Source of the DNA: Dehalococcoidia bacterium UBA7891
GTDB taxonomy: Bacteria > Chloroflexota > Dehalococcoidia > Lucifugimonadales > UBA826
NCBI GenBank assembly: GCA_002500485.1
Contig: DLRJ01000117.1
Location: 1 to 25,266 of the forward strand
Direction: 5' to 3'
DNA: 25,266 nucleotides
This document shows, piece by piece, positions 1 to 5,857 of the stretch. The position numbers were made by a program, and so were the translations under genes. Each line of letters starts with the position of its first letter. Position 1 is the first letter of the stretch. Under the pieces are notes generated by a model. It searched no databases. It was not told the DNA's origin and saw only the letters and a list, made by a program, of their open reading frames with translations.

Positions 1-2
1 CG

Positions 3-620
3 CATGCTTTGGGTATCAAAAATATCGTTTGCATGACCGGCGACCACCCGGCTGTCGGTGACCACCCGGAGGCCACTCCCGTTTTCGACCTCGATTCCAT
101 TTCTCTGCTAAGGGCCATTGCTTCTCACCGGGCTGGAAAGGATATGTCAGGTCACCGTCTCACGGGAATCTCTGCTTTCTCAGCCGGTGCAGTGGTCGAT
201 CCGGCGATTACAAACCAGAATCAGCAAATGCGACGAATGGAGATGAAGGTGGCTGCCGGCGCCCAATTTTTTTTTACCCAGGCAGTGTTTGATCCGCTCC
301 TTTTCAAGTCATTCATGCGCACCGCAAGCAGGTTCGGTGTTCCTATCATCGCGGGATTGATTGTGCTCAAGTCCGGTGACATGGCCCGTCGCCTGAACGC
401 CGGGCTACTTGGAATCACTGTTCCAGATGTCCTGATCGACGAGATGGATCGGGCAGAGGATCCTGAAAGAACTGGCACCGAGATAGCGACGCGAACCATC
501 AAAGATCTAATGTCCTTGTGTCAGGGTGTGCATTTAGTGTCAGTCGGGAGAGAATATCAAATATCCAGCGTGCTGAAGGCTGCTGGTATTGCTAGTGACT
601 CATCTCTAAGAGAGAGGTAG
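3..620 (+). CDS. metF: Methylenetetrahydrofolate reductase (MetF-like), 5'-truncated by window edge
   Basis: The frame is open to the left edge, so the N-terminal part lies outside the window and 205 codons remain. The visible part reads HALGIKNIVCMTGDHP, then a second GDHPEA, then VFDLDS. This is the strand-loop pattern of MTHFR-family TIM barrels that read TGDH...GDHPEAK. Further on come a barrel strand with FFFTQAVFD (family pattern TQxxFD), PIIAGLIVLKS (family PVxAGIxPxxS), a GITVPD segment, and the C-terminal GVHLVSVGRE before a final helix. The expected role is reduction of methylenetetrahydrofolate to methyltetrahydrofolate in cytosolic one-carbon metabolism, with FAD as cofactor. A possible TTG at 9 is not the true start, because the conserved strand begins before it. 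The gene is more GC-rich than the bulk of the window. It converges on the FAD oxidoreductase, with 50 bases between the stops and no clear terminator. Confidence 0.85.
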   Translation, partial: HALGIKNIVCMTGDHPAVGDHPEATPVFDLDSISLLRAIASHRAGKDMSGHRLTGISAFSAGAVVDPAITNQNQQMRRMEMKVAAGAQFFFTQAVFDPLLFKSFMRTASRFGVPIIAGLIVLKSGDMARRLNAGLLGITVPDVLIDEMDRAEDPERTGTEIATRTIKDLMSLCQGVHLVSVGREYQISSVLKAAGIASDSSLRER

Positions 621-670
621 ATAACTTTGCAAACAGGTTAGGATCGGTGATTGCTGTTGGTAACTGCATA

Positions 671-1864
671 TTAACCAGGAAATTTGAATTCAGATATTTG
701 GTATTCATTCTCACTTATAATAGGCTCGTTTTCCTGAAAGCGATTAATTCGAAATGGATCAATATTTACAGTTCGACTCTCGCCCTCCAAAATAAGTTCT
801 GCCATACCTATTCCAACTGCGGGACCGGTTTTGAATCCACTTCCACTCATCCCAGCAGCAACATACATTCCTTCAATATCCGGCTCTTTTCCTAGGACCA
901 TATGGCCATCCGGTGGGTAGCCATCAACATGCGCCCAAGATCTACGCCAGCCAGCATCGACCATAGCGGGAATCCTGTGTGCGAGCTGACCAAGCGAACG
1001 GACCTGCCATTCCATAGCTACACTGGCATCATAGTCGTTTGGATCTACTTGCAGATCAACCGAGGGCCCCGGTCGTATGCCCAGCAATGTCAGATTATTC
1101 GAGTCAGGCCTAAAATATTGGCCTACGGCATGATCGATAAAGATCATGTGAGGATCCTTCAACTCCTCAGGCCGTTCGACAAGGCCTGCGGTTAATCGCT
1201 GCGGTCCCACGGGTAGTTGAATTCCAGCGGTCTTACCCAAGTGATGAGACCAGGCGCCAGCAGCCAAGACTACCGTCGGGGTGAAGATATCCCCATCGGA
1301 CGTTCTTACTCCTATAACTTTATCGTTCTCACAAAGGATTTCGAATACCGAAACTCCTTGCCGAACGGAGACACCCAGATCACGCGCCCTTCTGGCCATT
1401 GCCGTAACTGTAGAGTATCCATCGGCATACCCGCTATCCGGCTCGTAAGCCGCCGCACCGAGGTCATCTATATTGCAAAACGGCTGGAGATCCTCAATAT
1501 CCCCAGGGGAGAGTGCGGTGGTATTGACTCCTACATCTTTTAACATTTCAACATTGTTTTGAAGTCTTACTGCGTTGGACTTGTCTGCAACTGCCAGAAA
1601 ACCCGTTTTCCGAAATCCCGAATCTCCACCAATGGTATCCTTCCAGTTCTCAAAAATATGAAGGCTTTTCAAGGCGAGTGCCGCGTCGTACGGATTGGTG
1701 TAGTGCATTCGGATCAGAGCACCTGAACTACCTGTGGCACCACTGCCAATACTATCTTTCTCAAGCAAGACCACTCCATCTTGACCCATACTTGCGAGGT
1801 AGTGAGCTATGCTGGCCCCGACGATGCCACCTCCTACGACTACTACTGGCGAAGAAATCGACAT
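671..1864 (-). CDS. FAD-dependent oxidoreductase, DAO family (sarcosine oxidase beta / glycine oxidase-like)
   Basis: A 397-residue protein. It begins with a Rossmann dinucleotide-binding motif (VVVVGGGIVGASIAHYL, GxGxxG at residues 11-16), followed by an LLEKD strand and the GSGATGSSGALIRMHY segment typical of sarcosine-oxidase-like DAO enzymes. The C-terminal part has WAHVDGYPPDGHMVLG and YVAAGMSGSGFKTGPAVG, the second FAD-contact region of this fold. It probably oxidises a secondary amine or amino acid (sarcosine, glycine or dimethylglycine type); the substrate cannot be read from sequence. I place the start at 1864, not at a longer in-frame ATG at 1960, because AGGAGG lies 6 bases upstream of this ATG and the protein then starts just before the first beta strand. 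There are no adjacent sarcosine oxidase alpha/gamma/delta genes, so a heterotetrameric enzyme is unlikely here. It converges with the MetF-like gene. Confidence 0.85.
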   Translation of the reverse strand: MSISSPVVVVGGGIVGASIAHYLASMGQDGVVLLEKDSIGSGATGSSGALIRMHYTNPYDAALALKSLHIFENWKDTIGGDSGFRKTGFLAVADKSNAVRLQNNVEMLKDVGVNTTALSPGDIEDLQPFCNIDDLGAAAYEPDSGYADGYSTVTAMARRARDLGVSVRQGVSVFEILCENDKVIGVRTSDGDIFTPTVVLAAGAWSHHLGKTAGIQLPVGPQRLTAGLVERPEELKDPHMIFIDHAVGQYFRPDSNNLTLLGIRPGPSVDLQVDPNDYDASVAMEWQVRSLGQLAHRIPAMVDAGWRRSWAHVDGYPPDGHMVLGKEPDIEGMYVAAGMSGSGFKTGPAVGIGMAELILEGESRTVNIDPFRINRFQENEPIISENEYQISEFKFPG

Positions 1865-2285
1865 TCCAAACCTCCTAACAATTTGTTGGACAGCGTTTAG
1901 AGCGAGGTATTTACCAAATCTACAGCTCTTCACGAAATGTTCCATTGCATCAGACACCATAATGAACTTTTATTCAATATGCATTCGCTATACAACCTTG
2001 CATAAAATAAGAGACCGGGGTCAAGAATAGGGCTTAAACTCCATTTACTTCTGGAAATCATTTGTGTATTCAAATAAATTTCACAAACCTTGACCCTAGT
2101 GCAAAGTGTAGACGGACCCTCTGCCAGTCGACAGGGGGCCTTTAGATCTGGTGGATGCCTCGTATCGTACGGCTTCCAGCCCCTTTCTGTCAGGCTAGTG
2201 CCGACTGTGGACAAGTATGAATCGCTAATCTTAAAACAATGGAGAGGTTGTTGACACAGATCCCTAAACCTAGAATACTAGTTGT
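1865..2285. other. 420-base non-coding interval between divergent oxidase and arsR
   Basis: No ORF here has a recognisable product. An apparent 94-codon minus-strand frame (1930-2214) is compositionally odd and merges into the 5' leader of the oxidase. The interval holds the oxidase's Shine-Dalgarno (1871-1876), a GC-rich hairpin at 2114-2140, and the arsR promoter at its right end (2251-2279). A TTGACC followed by CTAG/GTAG half-sites (about 2093-2114) loosely recalls a MerR-type promoter, but it has no gene in the right place. Confidence 0.5.
2114..2140. other. GC-rich hairpin
   Basis: GG-A-CCCTCTG (2114-2123) pairs with CAGGGGG-CC (2132-2140): nine pairs with one bulged A and one G-U, and an 8-base loop. 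It is followed on the plus strand by only TTTA, so it is a poor intrinsic terminator. No plus-strand gene ends just before it. It may be a relic of a lost gene end or an RNA structural element. Confidence 0.35.
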
Positions 2286-2310
2286 ATGGTTATAAGCAAC
2301 AATGTTCTAG
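2251..2310 (+). promoter_or_regulatory. Probable arsR promoter with overlapping dyad (candidate ArsR operator)
   Basis: A perfect -35 box TTGACA (2251-2256) is followed, 17 bases later, by AATACT (2274-2279, 4 of 6 matches to TATAAT). Initiation would then fall at or next to the arsR ATG at 2286, and no Shine-Dalgarno precedes that ATG, so the transcript may be leaderless. An imperfect inverted repeat spans the -10 box and start codon: CTAGAA (2270-2275) with TTCTAG (2305-2310), and inside it GTTG (2281-2284) with CAAC (2297-2300). An ArsR dimer bound there would block initiation. The boxes and repeats are seen directly; the operator role is inferred. Confidence 0.5.
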
Positions 2311-2633
2311 AGTTTGATACTTCATTAGCAGCTGAAGGATTTTCGGCCATCGGTTCCGAACCGAGGTTGAACGTGCTTATTGTACTCGTGAAAGCAGGGA
2401 GTGAAGGGCTTACGGTTGGTGAGGTAAGAGAACGAATTGGTATGCCACCATCTACCCTGGCCCATCACTTGCGAATTCTAGAAAGTGAAGAGCTTATTCG
2501 GCAGGAAAAAAGAGGGCGTGCGGTATTGAATTTCGCCGTAATAACCCATATTGAAGCGCTAGCGGCATTTCTGCTGAAGGAGTGCTGCCAAGATGAGGTT
2601 GAGATCAAGATGCATAGAAACAGATGGAGGTAA
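2286..2633 (+). CDS. arsR: ArsR-family arsenic-responsive transcriptional repressor
   Basis: A 115-residue winged-helix protein of usual ArsR/SmtB length. It opens with an alpha1/alpha2 region (SEPRLNVLIVLVKAG), followed by the DNA-recognition region LTVGEVRERIGMPPSTLAHHLRILESEELI and a beta wing (RQEKRGRAVLNFAV). The classical ELCVC metal site of the R773-type helix is absent. The only cysteines are a vicinal pair, Cys100-Cys101, near the C-terminus, a placement that recalls the C-terminal As(III) site of the Acidithiobacillus ArsR type. It probably represses its own operon, including the arsM that follows, and releases DNA on binding As(III). The stop TAA lies inside the ribosome-binding region of arsM, so the two genes are translationally coupled. 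No Shine-Dalgarno precedes its ATG, consistent with a leaderless message. Family assignment is firm; arsenic specificity is inferred from the cysteine pair and arsM linkage. Confidence 0.88.
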   Translation: MVISNNVLEFDTSLAAEGFSAIGSEPRLNVLIVLVKAGSEGLTVGEVRERIGMPPSTLAHHLRILESEELIRQEKRGRAVLNFAVITHIEALAAFLLKECCQDEVEIKMHRNRWR

Positions 2634-2637
2634 GAAG

Positions 2638-3381
2638 TTGGTCGATAAAGAGTTGATCATAGAAAGCGTAAGGTACAGATACGGTGAGCTTGCGAGAGGT
2701 GCTGCCGATTGCTGCGGTGAGAGGGACGGATTCGCACCAGGTTCCGGAGTTTATGAATCTACCCAGATTAAAGACTTGCCGGAGGAGGCACTTATGGCCT
2801 CCGCGGGCTGCGGTAACCCCAACGCGATTGGAGAGCTGAAACAGGGAGAAACGGTGGTGGATCTTGGCAGCGGAGGAGGTATCGACTGTTTTATTGCTGC
2901 AAATATGGTGGGCGAAACCGGTCGTGTAATCGGTGTCGACATGACACCTGACATGATCAATCTTGCAAACGAGAATAAGGTCAAGGTCGAAGCAGGAAAC
3001 GTCGAATTCAGGTTAGCCCAGATCGATAAAACGGGAATTGATACCGATTCGGTAGATGTAATCATTTCCAACTGTGTCATAGTACTCGCACCCGATAAAG
3101 ACGCCGTTTTCAGGGAGTCTGTAAGGATTCTCAAGAAAGGTGGCAGAATGCACATATCCGACGTCATGCTGACGAGTGAACTGCCTGACCATGTGTCGTC
3201 AGACATGGACAATTGGACCCACTGCCTTGCAGGAGCTGAGTTAATAGACGTCTACATAAAAAGAATGAGAGAATCGGGATTTAGCAAGGTGGAAATCACC
3301 TCCAATGTTTCCTATAGAGAGGGATTAGAAGAGGATTGGGTATCCTCAATCAGGAGTGTGAACTTACTGGCGACGAACTGA
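2638..3381 (+). CDS. arsM: Arsenite S-adenosylmethionine methyltransferase ArsM
   Basis: 247 residues from a TTG start. An upstream in-frame ATG at 2593 lies inside arsR and lacks support, whereas the TTG at 2638 has GGAGG 7 bases before it (2626-2630). SAM-dependent class I fold: motif I DLGSGGGIDCF (residues 75-85), GVDMTPDMI (99-107) and the post-motif SNCVIVLAPDK (144-154). All cysteines of the ArsM pattern are present: the N-terminal Cys25-Cys26 (CCG), Cys58 in SAGCGNP, Cys146 in SNCV, and Cys196 in HCLAGA. They match the As(III)-binding cysteines of characterised ArsM proteins. It should methylate As(III) stepwise to less retained methylarsenicals in the cytosol. It follows arsR in a two-gene cassette with no arsenite efflux pump or arsenate reductase in view. 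Confidence 0.93.
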   Translation: MVDKELIIESVRYRYGELARGAADCCGERDGFAPGSGVYESTQIKDLPEEALMASAGCGNPNAIGELKQGETVVDLGSGGGIDCFIAANMVGETGRVIGVDMTPDMINLANENKVKVEAGNVEFRLAQIDKTGIDTDSVDVIISNCVIVLAPDKDAVFRESVRILKKGGRMHISDVMLTSELPDHVSSDMDNWTHCLAGAELIDVYIKRMRESGFSKVEITSNVSYREGLEEDWVSSIRSVNLLATN

Positions 3382-3389
3382 TCAGCCCG

Positions 3390-3409
3390 TGTCGGCAAAA
3401 TGTCGGCAA
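3390..3409. repeat. Short tandem repeat TGTCGGCAA x2
   Basis: TGTCGGCAA occurs at 3390-3398 and again at 3401-3409, an 11-base period, in the spacer between arsM and the 3' end of tRNA-Lys. Function unknown. The spacer shows no clear hairpin terminator for either convergent transcript. Confidence 0.5.
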
Positions 3410-3466
3410 GACGAGAATTGGATAACCCCGACGGAACGCAAATGCACTGTTTTCGTGACTACAAAA

Positions 3467-3542
3467 TGGTGAGCCGGGTGGGATTCGAACCCACGACACT
3501 CGGATTAAAAGTCCGATGCTCTGCCAACTGAGCTACCGGCCC
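3467..3542 (-). tRNA. trnK: tRNA-Lys (anticodon UUU)
   Basis: The minus strand folds as a full 76-base tRNA with an encoded CCA tail. Acceptor stem GGGCCGG (from 3542) pairs with CCGGCTC with one G-U pair; the D-arm region reads TAGCTCAGTTGGCAGAGC. The anticodon arm has loop CTTTTAA with anticodon TTT between CGGA and TCCG. The T arm has GTGGG-TTCGAAT-CCCAC, then discriminator A and genomic CCA (3467-3469). It lies directly downstream of lepB on the same strand. Its own promoter is visible at 3565-3593. Confidence 0.97.
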
Positions 3543-3564
3543 ATTTTATTTTCTCTAAACATCA

Positions 3565-3593
3565 ATTCTATATATAGAATTTCCTGTCTTCAA
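3565..3593 (-). promoter_or_regulatory. tRNA-Lys promoter overlapping a perfect palindrome
   Basis: On the minus strand, TTGAAG (3593-3588) is followed by exactly 17 bases and TAGAAT (3570-3565), placing initiation about 15 bases before the tRNA 5' end. The -10 box is part of a perfect 16-base AT palindrome (3565-3580, ATTCTATATATAGAAT), 20 bases after the lepB stop. The palindrome could also slow or end lepB transcription, though it lacks a T tract. Confidence 0.6.
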
Positions 3594-3602
3594 CAAAAAA
3601 TG

Positions 3603-4223
3603 TTATTTATCGTAGGTTTCCTGTGTCATAGGTGATATCGAACAAACCGAGGAAGGATATCGTCCGAGGTATTTTCCTATTATGTGTTTTCTCGAAAGCG
3701 TTCCCCAATCTCTAGAGTCATTGCTTGCCCTTCTGTTATCACCAAGCACGAAATATTCTCCTATTCCGACAACATTGGGACCCCAATTGGAACTATCAAT
3801 TAATGCTGGGTCGAGATATGGCTCCTCCAATAAAACACTATTTAAGAAAACTACACCGTCATTGATATGAATGCTATCTCCTTCCGTAGCAATAATTCTT
3901 TTTATAAAATGGCGATTCGGATCTTCTGGATAAGTGAATACTATGACGTCTCCTGTATCTGGGTCTCCAAATAAATATCGGTTTTTTAATGCGGAAGTGT
4001 TGTTTTCTGAGAAATTCCCCAAACGCGGTTCTGGTATCTTCCAGTAGGCAGCTTTATTGGCTATTACACAATCTCCTTGATTTATGTTTGGAGCCATGCT
4101 GGAACCTTCGACCTGGTAATTTTGGATAGAAATATACAAAACAGAAAACACAAACATAGCCAATATCGATGTTTCAACAATTTCGCGAACTGCCCGTCGA
4201 ATTTTTCTCTCATAAATGTACAT
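3603..4223 (-). CDS. lepB: Signal peptidase I
   Basis: 206 residues. A short basic N-terminus precedes one membrane segment (about residues 14-33), so the protein is anchored with its catalytic domain outside. Box B reads EGSSMAPNI, with nucleophile Ser42 followed by Met; box D is HFIKRIIATEGD with general base Lys108; box E is VLGDNRRASNDSRDWG. These are the S26 type I signal peptidase signatures with the Ser-Lys dyad intact. It cleaves signal peptides of exported proteins at the outer face of the membrane. The insertion between boxes B and D is moderate, as in bacterial LepB outside the gamma-proteobacteria. There is no Shine-Dalgarno before the ATG, and a -10 box lies 8 bases upstream, so translation is probably leaderless. 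It is divergent from the SIMPL lipoprotein and followed by tRNA-Lys. Confidence 0.95.
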   Translation of the reverse strand: MYIYERKIRRAVREIVETSILAMFVFSVLYISIQNYQVEGSSMAPNINQGDCVIANKAAYWKIPEPRLGNFSENNTSALKNRYLFGDPDTGDVIVFTYPEDPNRHFIKRIIATEGDSIHINDGVVFLNSVLLEEPYLDPALIDSSNWGPNVVGIGEYFVLGDNRRASNDSRDWGTLSRKHIIGKYLGRYPSSVCSISPMTQETYDK

Positions 4224-4231
4224 TGCATCTA

Positions 4232-4262
4232 ATTATATCTTCTAGTACAAGAGACCTGTCAC
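4232..4262 (-). promoter_or_regulatory. lepB promoter, probably giving a leaderless mRNA
   Basis: On the minus strand a consensus TATAAT (4237-4232) ends 8 bases before the lepB ATG. A weak -35 (GTGACA at 4262-4257, spacer 19) lies upstream. Initiation would fall at or one base before the ATG, and no Shine-Dalgarno is present. Confidence 0.5.
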
Positions 4263-4344
4263 AATGAAAGGTTTTTCAATCCGGATAGTTGTATCCTTTA
4301 AGAGACTGATATTTGTCCTAAATGTACTACCAATAGGTGACCAG

Positions 4345-5199
4345 ATGAATAAGTTAATTGTTTCGGCGCTACTGTTAATCATTACGGGTGTGGCTTGCAC
4401 CAGTAATGATCCAATTACCAATGAGCTTGTTGAAGCCCTAGAGCCAACGGCCTTGTCGCCTGTTTATGCTGCCTCCTCCACATTTGCCGATGGAGGAACA
4501 GTAAAAGGTGTTGCTAATTCAGATTCTTTAAGCATTGATGGGATACAAGGCGGGATAAGAGTTTCAGGTACAGGATCGATATCTGTGGAGCCCGATGTTG
4601 CTGTACTGGAAATTGGAGTTGAAGTATTTGCAGGAAAAGTTAGTAAGGCCAGGTCAGAAGCTTCTATTGCTATGGAATCAGTAACCTCAACCATAAAGAA
4701 GCTAGGTGTTGAAGACAAGGATATACAGACAACTAGATTTAGTATCTACCCTAGATATGATTACGAGGAAACGACAATGAACGGAAACCGGATTGGTACC
4801 CAAGTGCTTACTGGCTACACGGTAAGTAACACTGTAAAAGCTAAAGTTTTTGAAGTAGATAAAGTGGGCAAAATAATTGATGATGCAGCGGGTGCGGGAG
4901 GTGATTATGTTCGGATTAATGGTGTTGACTTCACCGTTGATGACCCTAATCCGTACAAGACCACGATTAGAAAGATGGCAGTGGAAGATGCAGTCAATAA
5001 AGCTCAAGAATACGCGCTTTTGACCAATGTCGAATTGGGCCCCATAATCTCATTAGATGAGATGGGAGTTGGCTCTATTCAATCTCCATACGAGGCTGAT
5101 TACGGTATGCGGATGATGGCTGCAGCACCGACTACCTCCATAAGTAGCGGCCAATTGGAGATTAGTCTGAGTGTGAATACCCTGTTTGCTATTAAGTGA
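4345..5199 (+). CDS. SIMPL-domain (DUF541) lipoprotein
   Basis: 284 residues from the ATG at 4345, which has AGGTGA 4 bases upstream. The longer in-frame start at 4264 would put 27 residues before a lipoprotein signal, so I reject it. The N-terminus is MNKLIVSALLLIITGVAC, a basic start, hydrophobic stretch and lipobox with Cys18, predicting a lipid-anchored extracytoplasmic protein. From about residue 70 the SIMPL fold follows: IRVSGTGSISVEPDVAVLEIGVE, a long helix, IQTTRFSIYPRY, LTGYTVSNTVKAKV, INGVDFTVDDPNP, and a helix with ARKM-like VEDAVNKAQEYA. Proteins of this family form periplasmic or surface oligomers; their molecular role is generally unclear. The cleavage Cys and fold are visible; function is not assignable. 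It leads the long plus-strand gene run. Confidence 0.85.
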   Translation: MNKLIVSALLLIITGVACTSNDPITNELVEALEPTALSPVYAASSTFADGGTVKGVANSDSLSIDGIQGGIRVSGTGSISVEPDVAVLEIGVEVFAGKVSKARSEASIAMESVTSTIKKLGVEDKDIQTTRFSIYPRYDYEETTMNGNRIGTQVLTGYTVSNTVKAKVFEVDKVGKIIDDAAGAGGDYVRINGVDFTVDDPNPYKTTIRKMAVEDAVNKAQEYALLTNVELGPIISLDEMGVGSIQSPYEADYGMRMMAAAPTTSISSGQLEISLSVNTLFAIK

Positions 5200-5284
5200 T
5201 ACCTGCCGTGACTCTGTATGGACTTTTTTGGGTATGTCCTCAAGCTATTGATAGAATCAGAATAAAATTTTACGGAGACCAACA

Positions 5285-5854
5285 ATGGTACTTAGTGACC
5301 GAACCATAAGGGAGGAGATTGCTGCTGGCAGAATAGTTGTTGAACCTCTGGGGGAAAATGCGATTCAGCCTGCAAGTATTGACGTTCATCTTGACAAAAC
5401 TTTTCTCGTTTTTCGAAATTCTAGATTGCCTTATATAGATGTTCGGCAGAGTGCTGAGGATTTGACAGAAAAATTGGAGATCGAAGGCGATACACCATTT
5501 ATGCTTCATCCGGGAGAATTTGTATTAGGCAGTACCCTTGAATATATAGAATTGCCTGACGACCTTGTGTCAAGGGTGGAAGGAAAAAGTTCCCTTGGCA
5601 GATTGGGGTTATTGATACATTCCACGGCAGGCTACGTAGATCCTGGTTTTAAAGGACATCTGACACTTGAGCTGAGTAATGTATCTAATCTACCGATAAC
5701 CTTGTATTACGGCATGAAAATAGGGCAATTGTCTTATGTGCGGCTAACCACTTCAGCTGAATATCCTTATGGTTCGCCAGAGTTAGGCAGCAAATATCAA
5801 GGGCAATCAGATCCGACTGCCAGCAAAGTACATCAGGATTTCCAAAGAGGGTGA
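5285..5854 (+). CDS. dcd: dCTP deaminase, probably bifunctional dCTP deaminase/dUTPase
   Basis: 189 residues, full family length. The core reads VEGKSSLGRLGLLIHSTAGYVDPGF (residues 98-122), with Ser103, Arg106 and Asp119, then HLTLELSNVSNLPITL with catalytic Glu129, then GMKIGQLSYVRL. The C-terminal lid has YPYGS and GSKYQGQSDPTAS. The HSTAG core (in place of the enterobacterial HVTAHR) and the GSKYQGQ lid closely resemble the mycobacterial enzyme, which converts dCTP directly to dUMP. I therefore infer a bifunctional enzyme. It supplies dUMP for thymidylate synthesis and keeps dUTP low. The ATG at 5285 has GGAG 7 bases upstream (5274-5277). The stop lies 3 bases before ribD, so dcd heads the riboflavin cluster. 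Confidence 0.95.
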   Translation: MVLSDRTIREEIAAGRIVVEPLGENAIQPASIDVHLDKTFLVFRNSRLPYIDVRQSAEDLTEKLEIEGDTPFMLHPGEFVLGSTLEYIELPDDLVSRVEGKSSLGRLGLLIHSTAGYVDPGFKGHLTLELSNVSNLPITLYYGMKIGQLSYVRLTTSAEYPYGSPELGSKYQGQSDPTASKVHQDFQRG

Positions 5855-5857
5855 TTC

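Noticed and set aside
30..68. Short direct repeat GACCACCCGG at the left edge
   Set aside because: It encodes the GDHP...GDHP pair that is normal for this MetF group, so it is explained by the protein.
647..895. 82-codon plus-strand ORF
   Set aside because: It is antisense to the well-supported oxidase gene and has no family pattern.
2090..2116. MerR-type promoter with a long spacer
   Set aside because: The TTGACC box is present, but the half-sites match poorly, there is no -10 box and no gene starts at the right distance.
1930..2214. 94-codon minus-strand ORF
   Set aside because: No ribosome site, no recognisable protein pattern, and it runs into the leader of the oxidase gene.
2751..3212. 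153-codon minus-strand ORF
   Set aside because: It is a shadow of arsM, which has all family motifs on the other strand.
5200..5284. FMN riboswitch ahead of the riboflavin cluster
   Set aside because: The interval is only 85 bases and lacks the conserved core; an aptamer needs about 120 or more.
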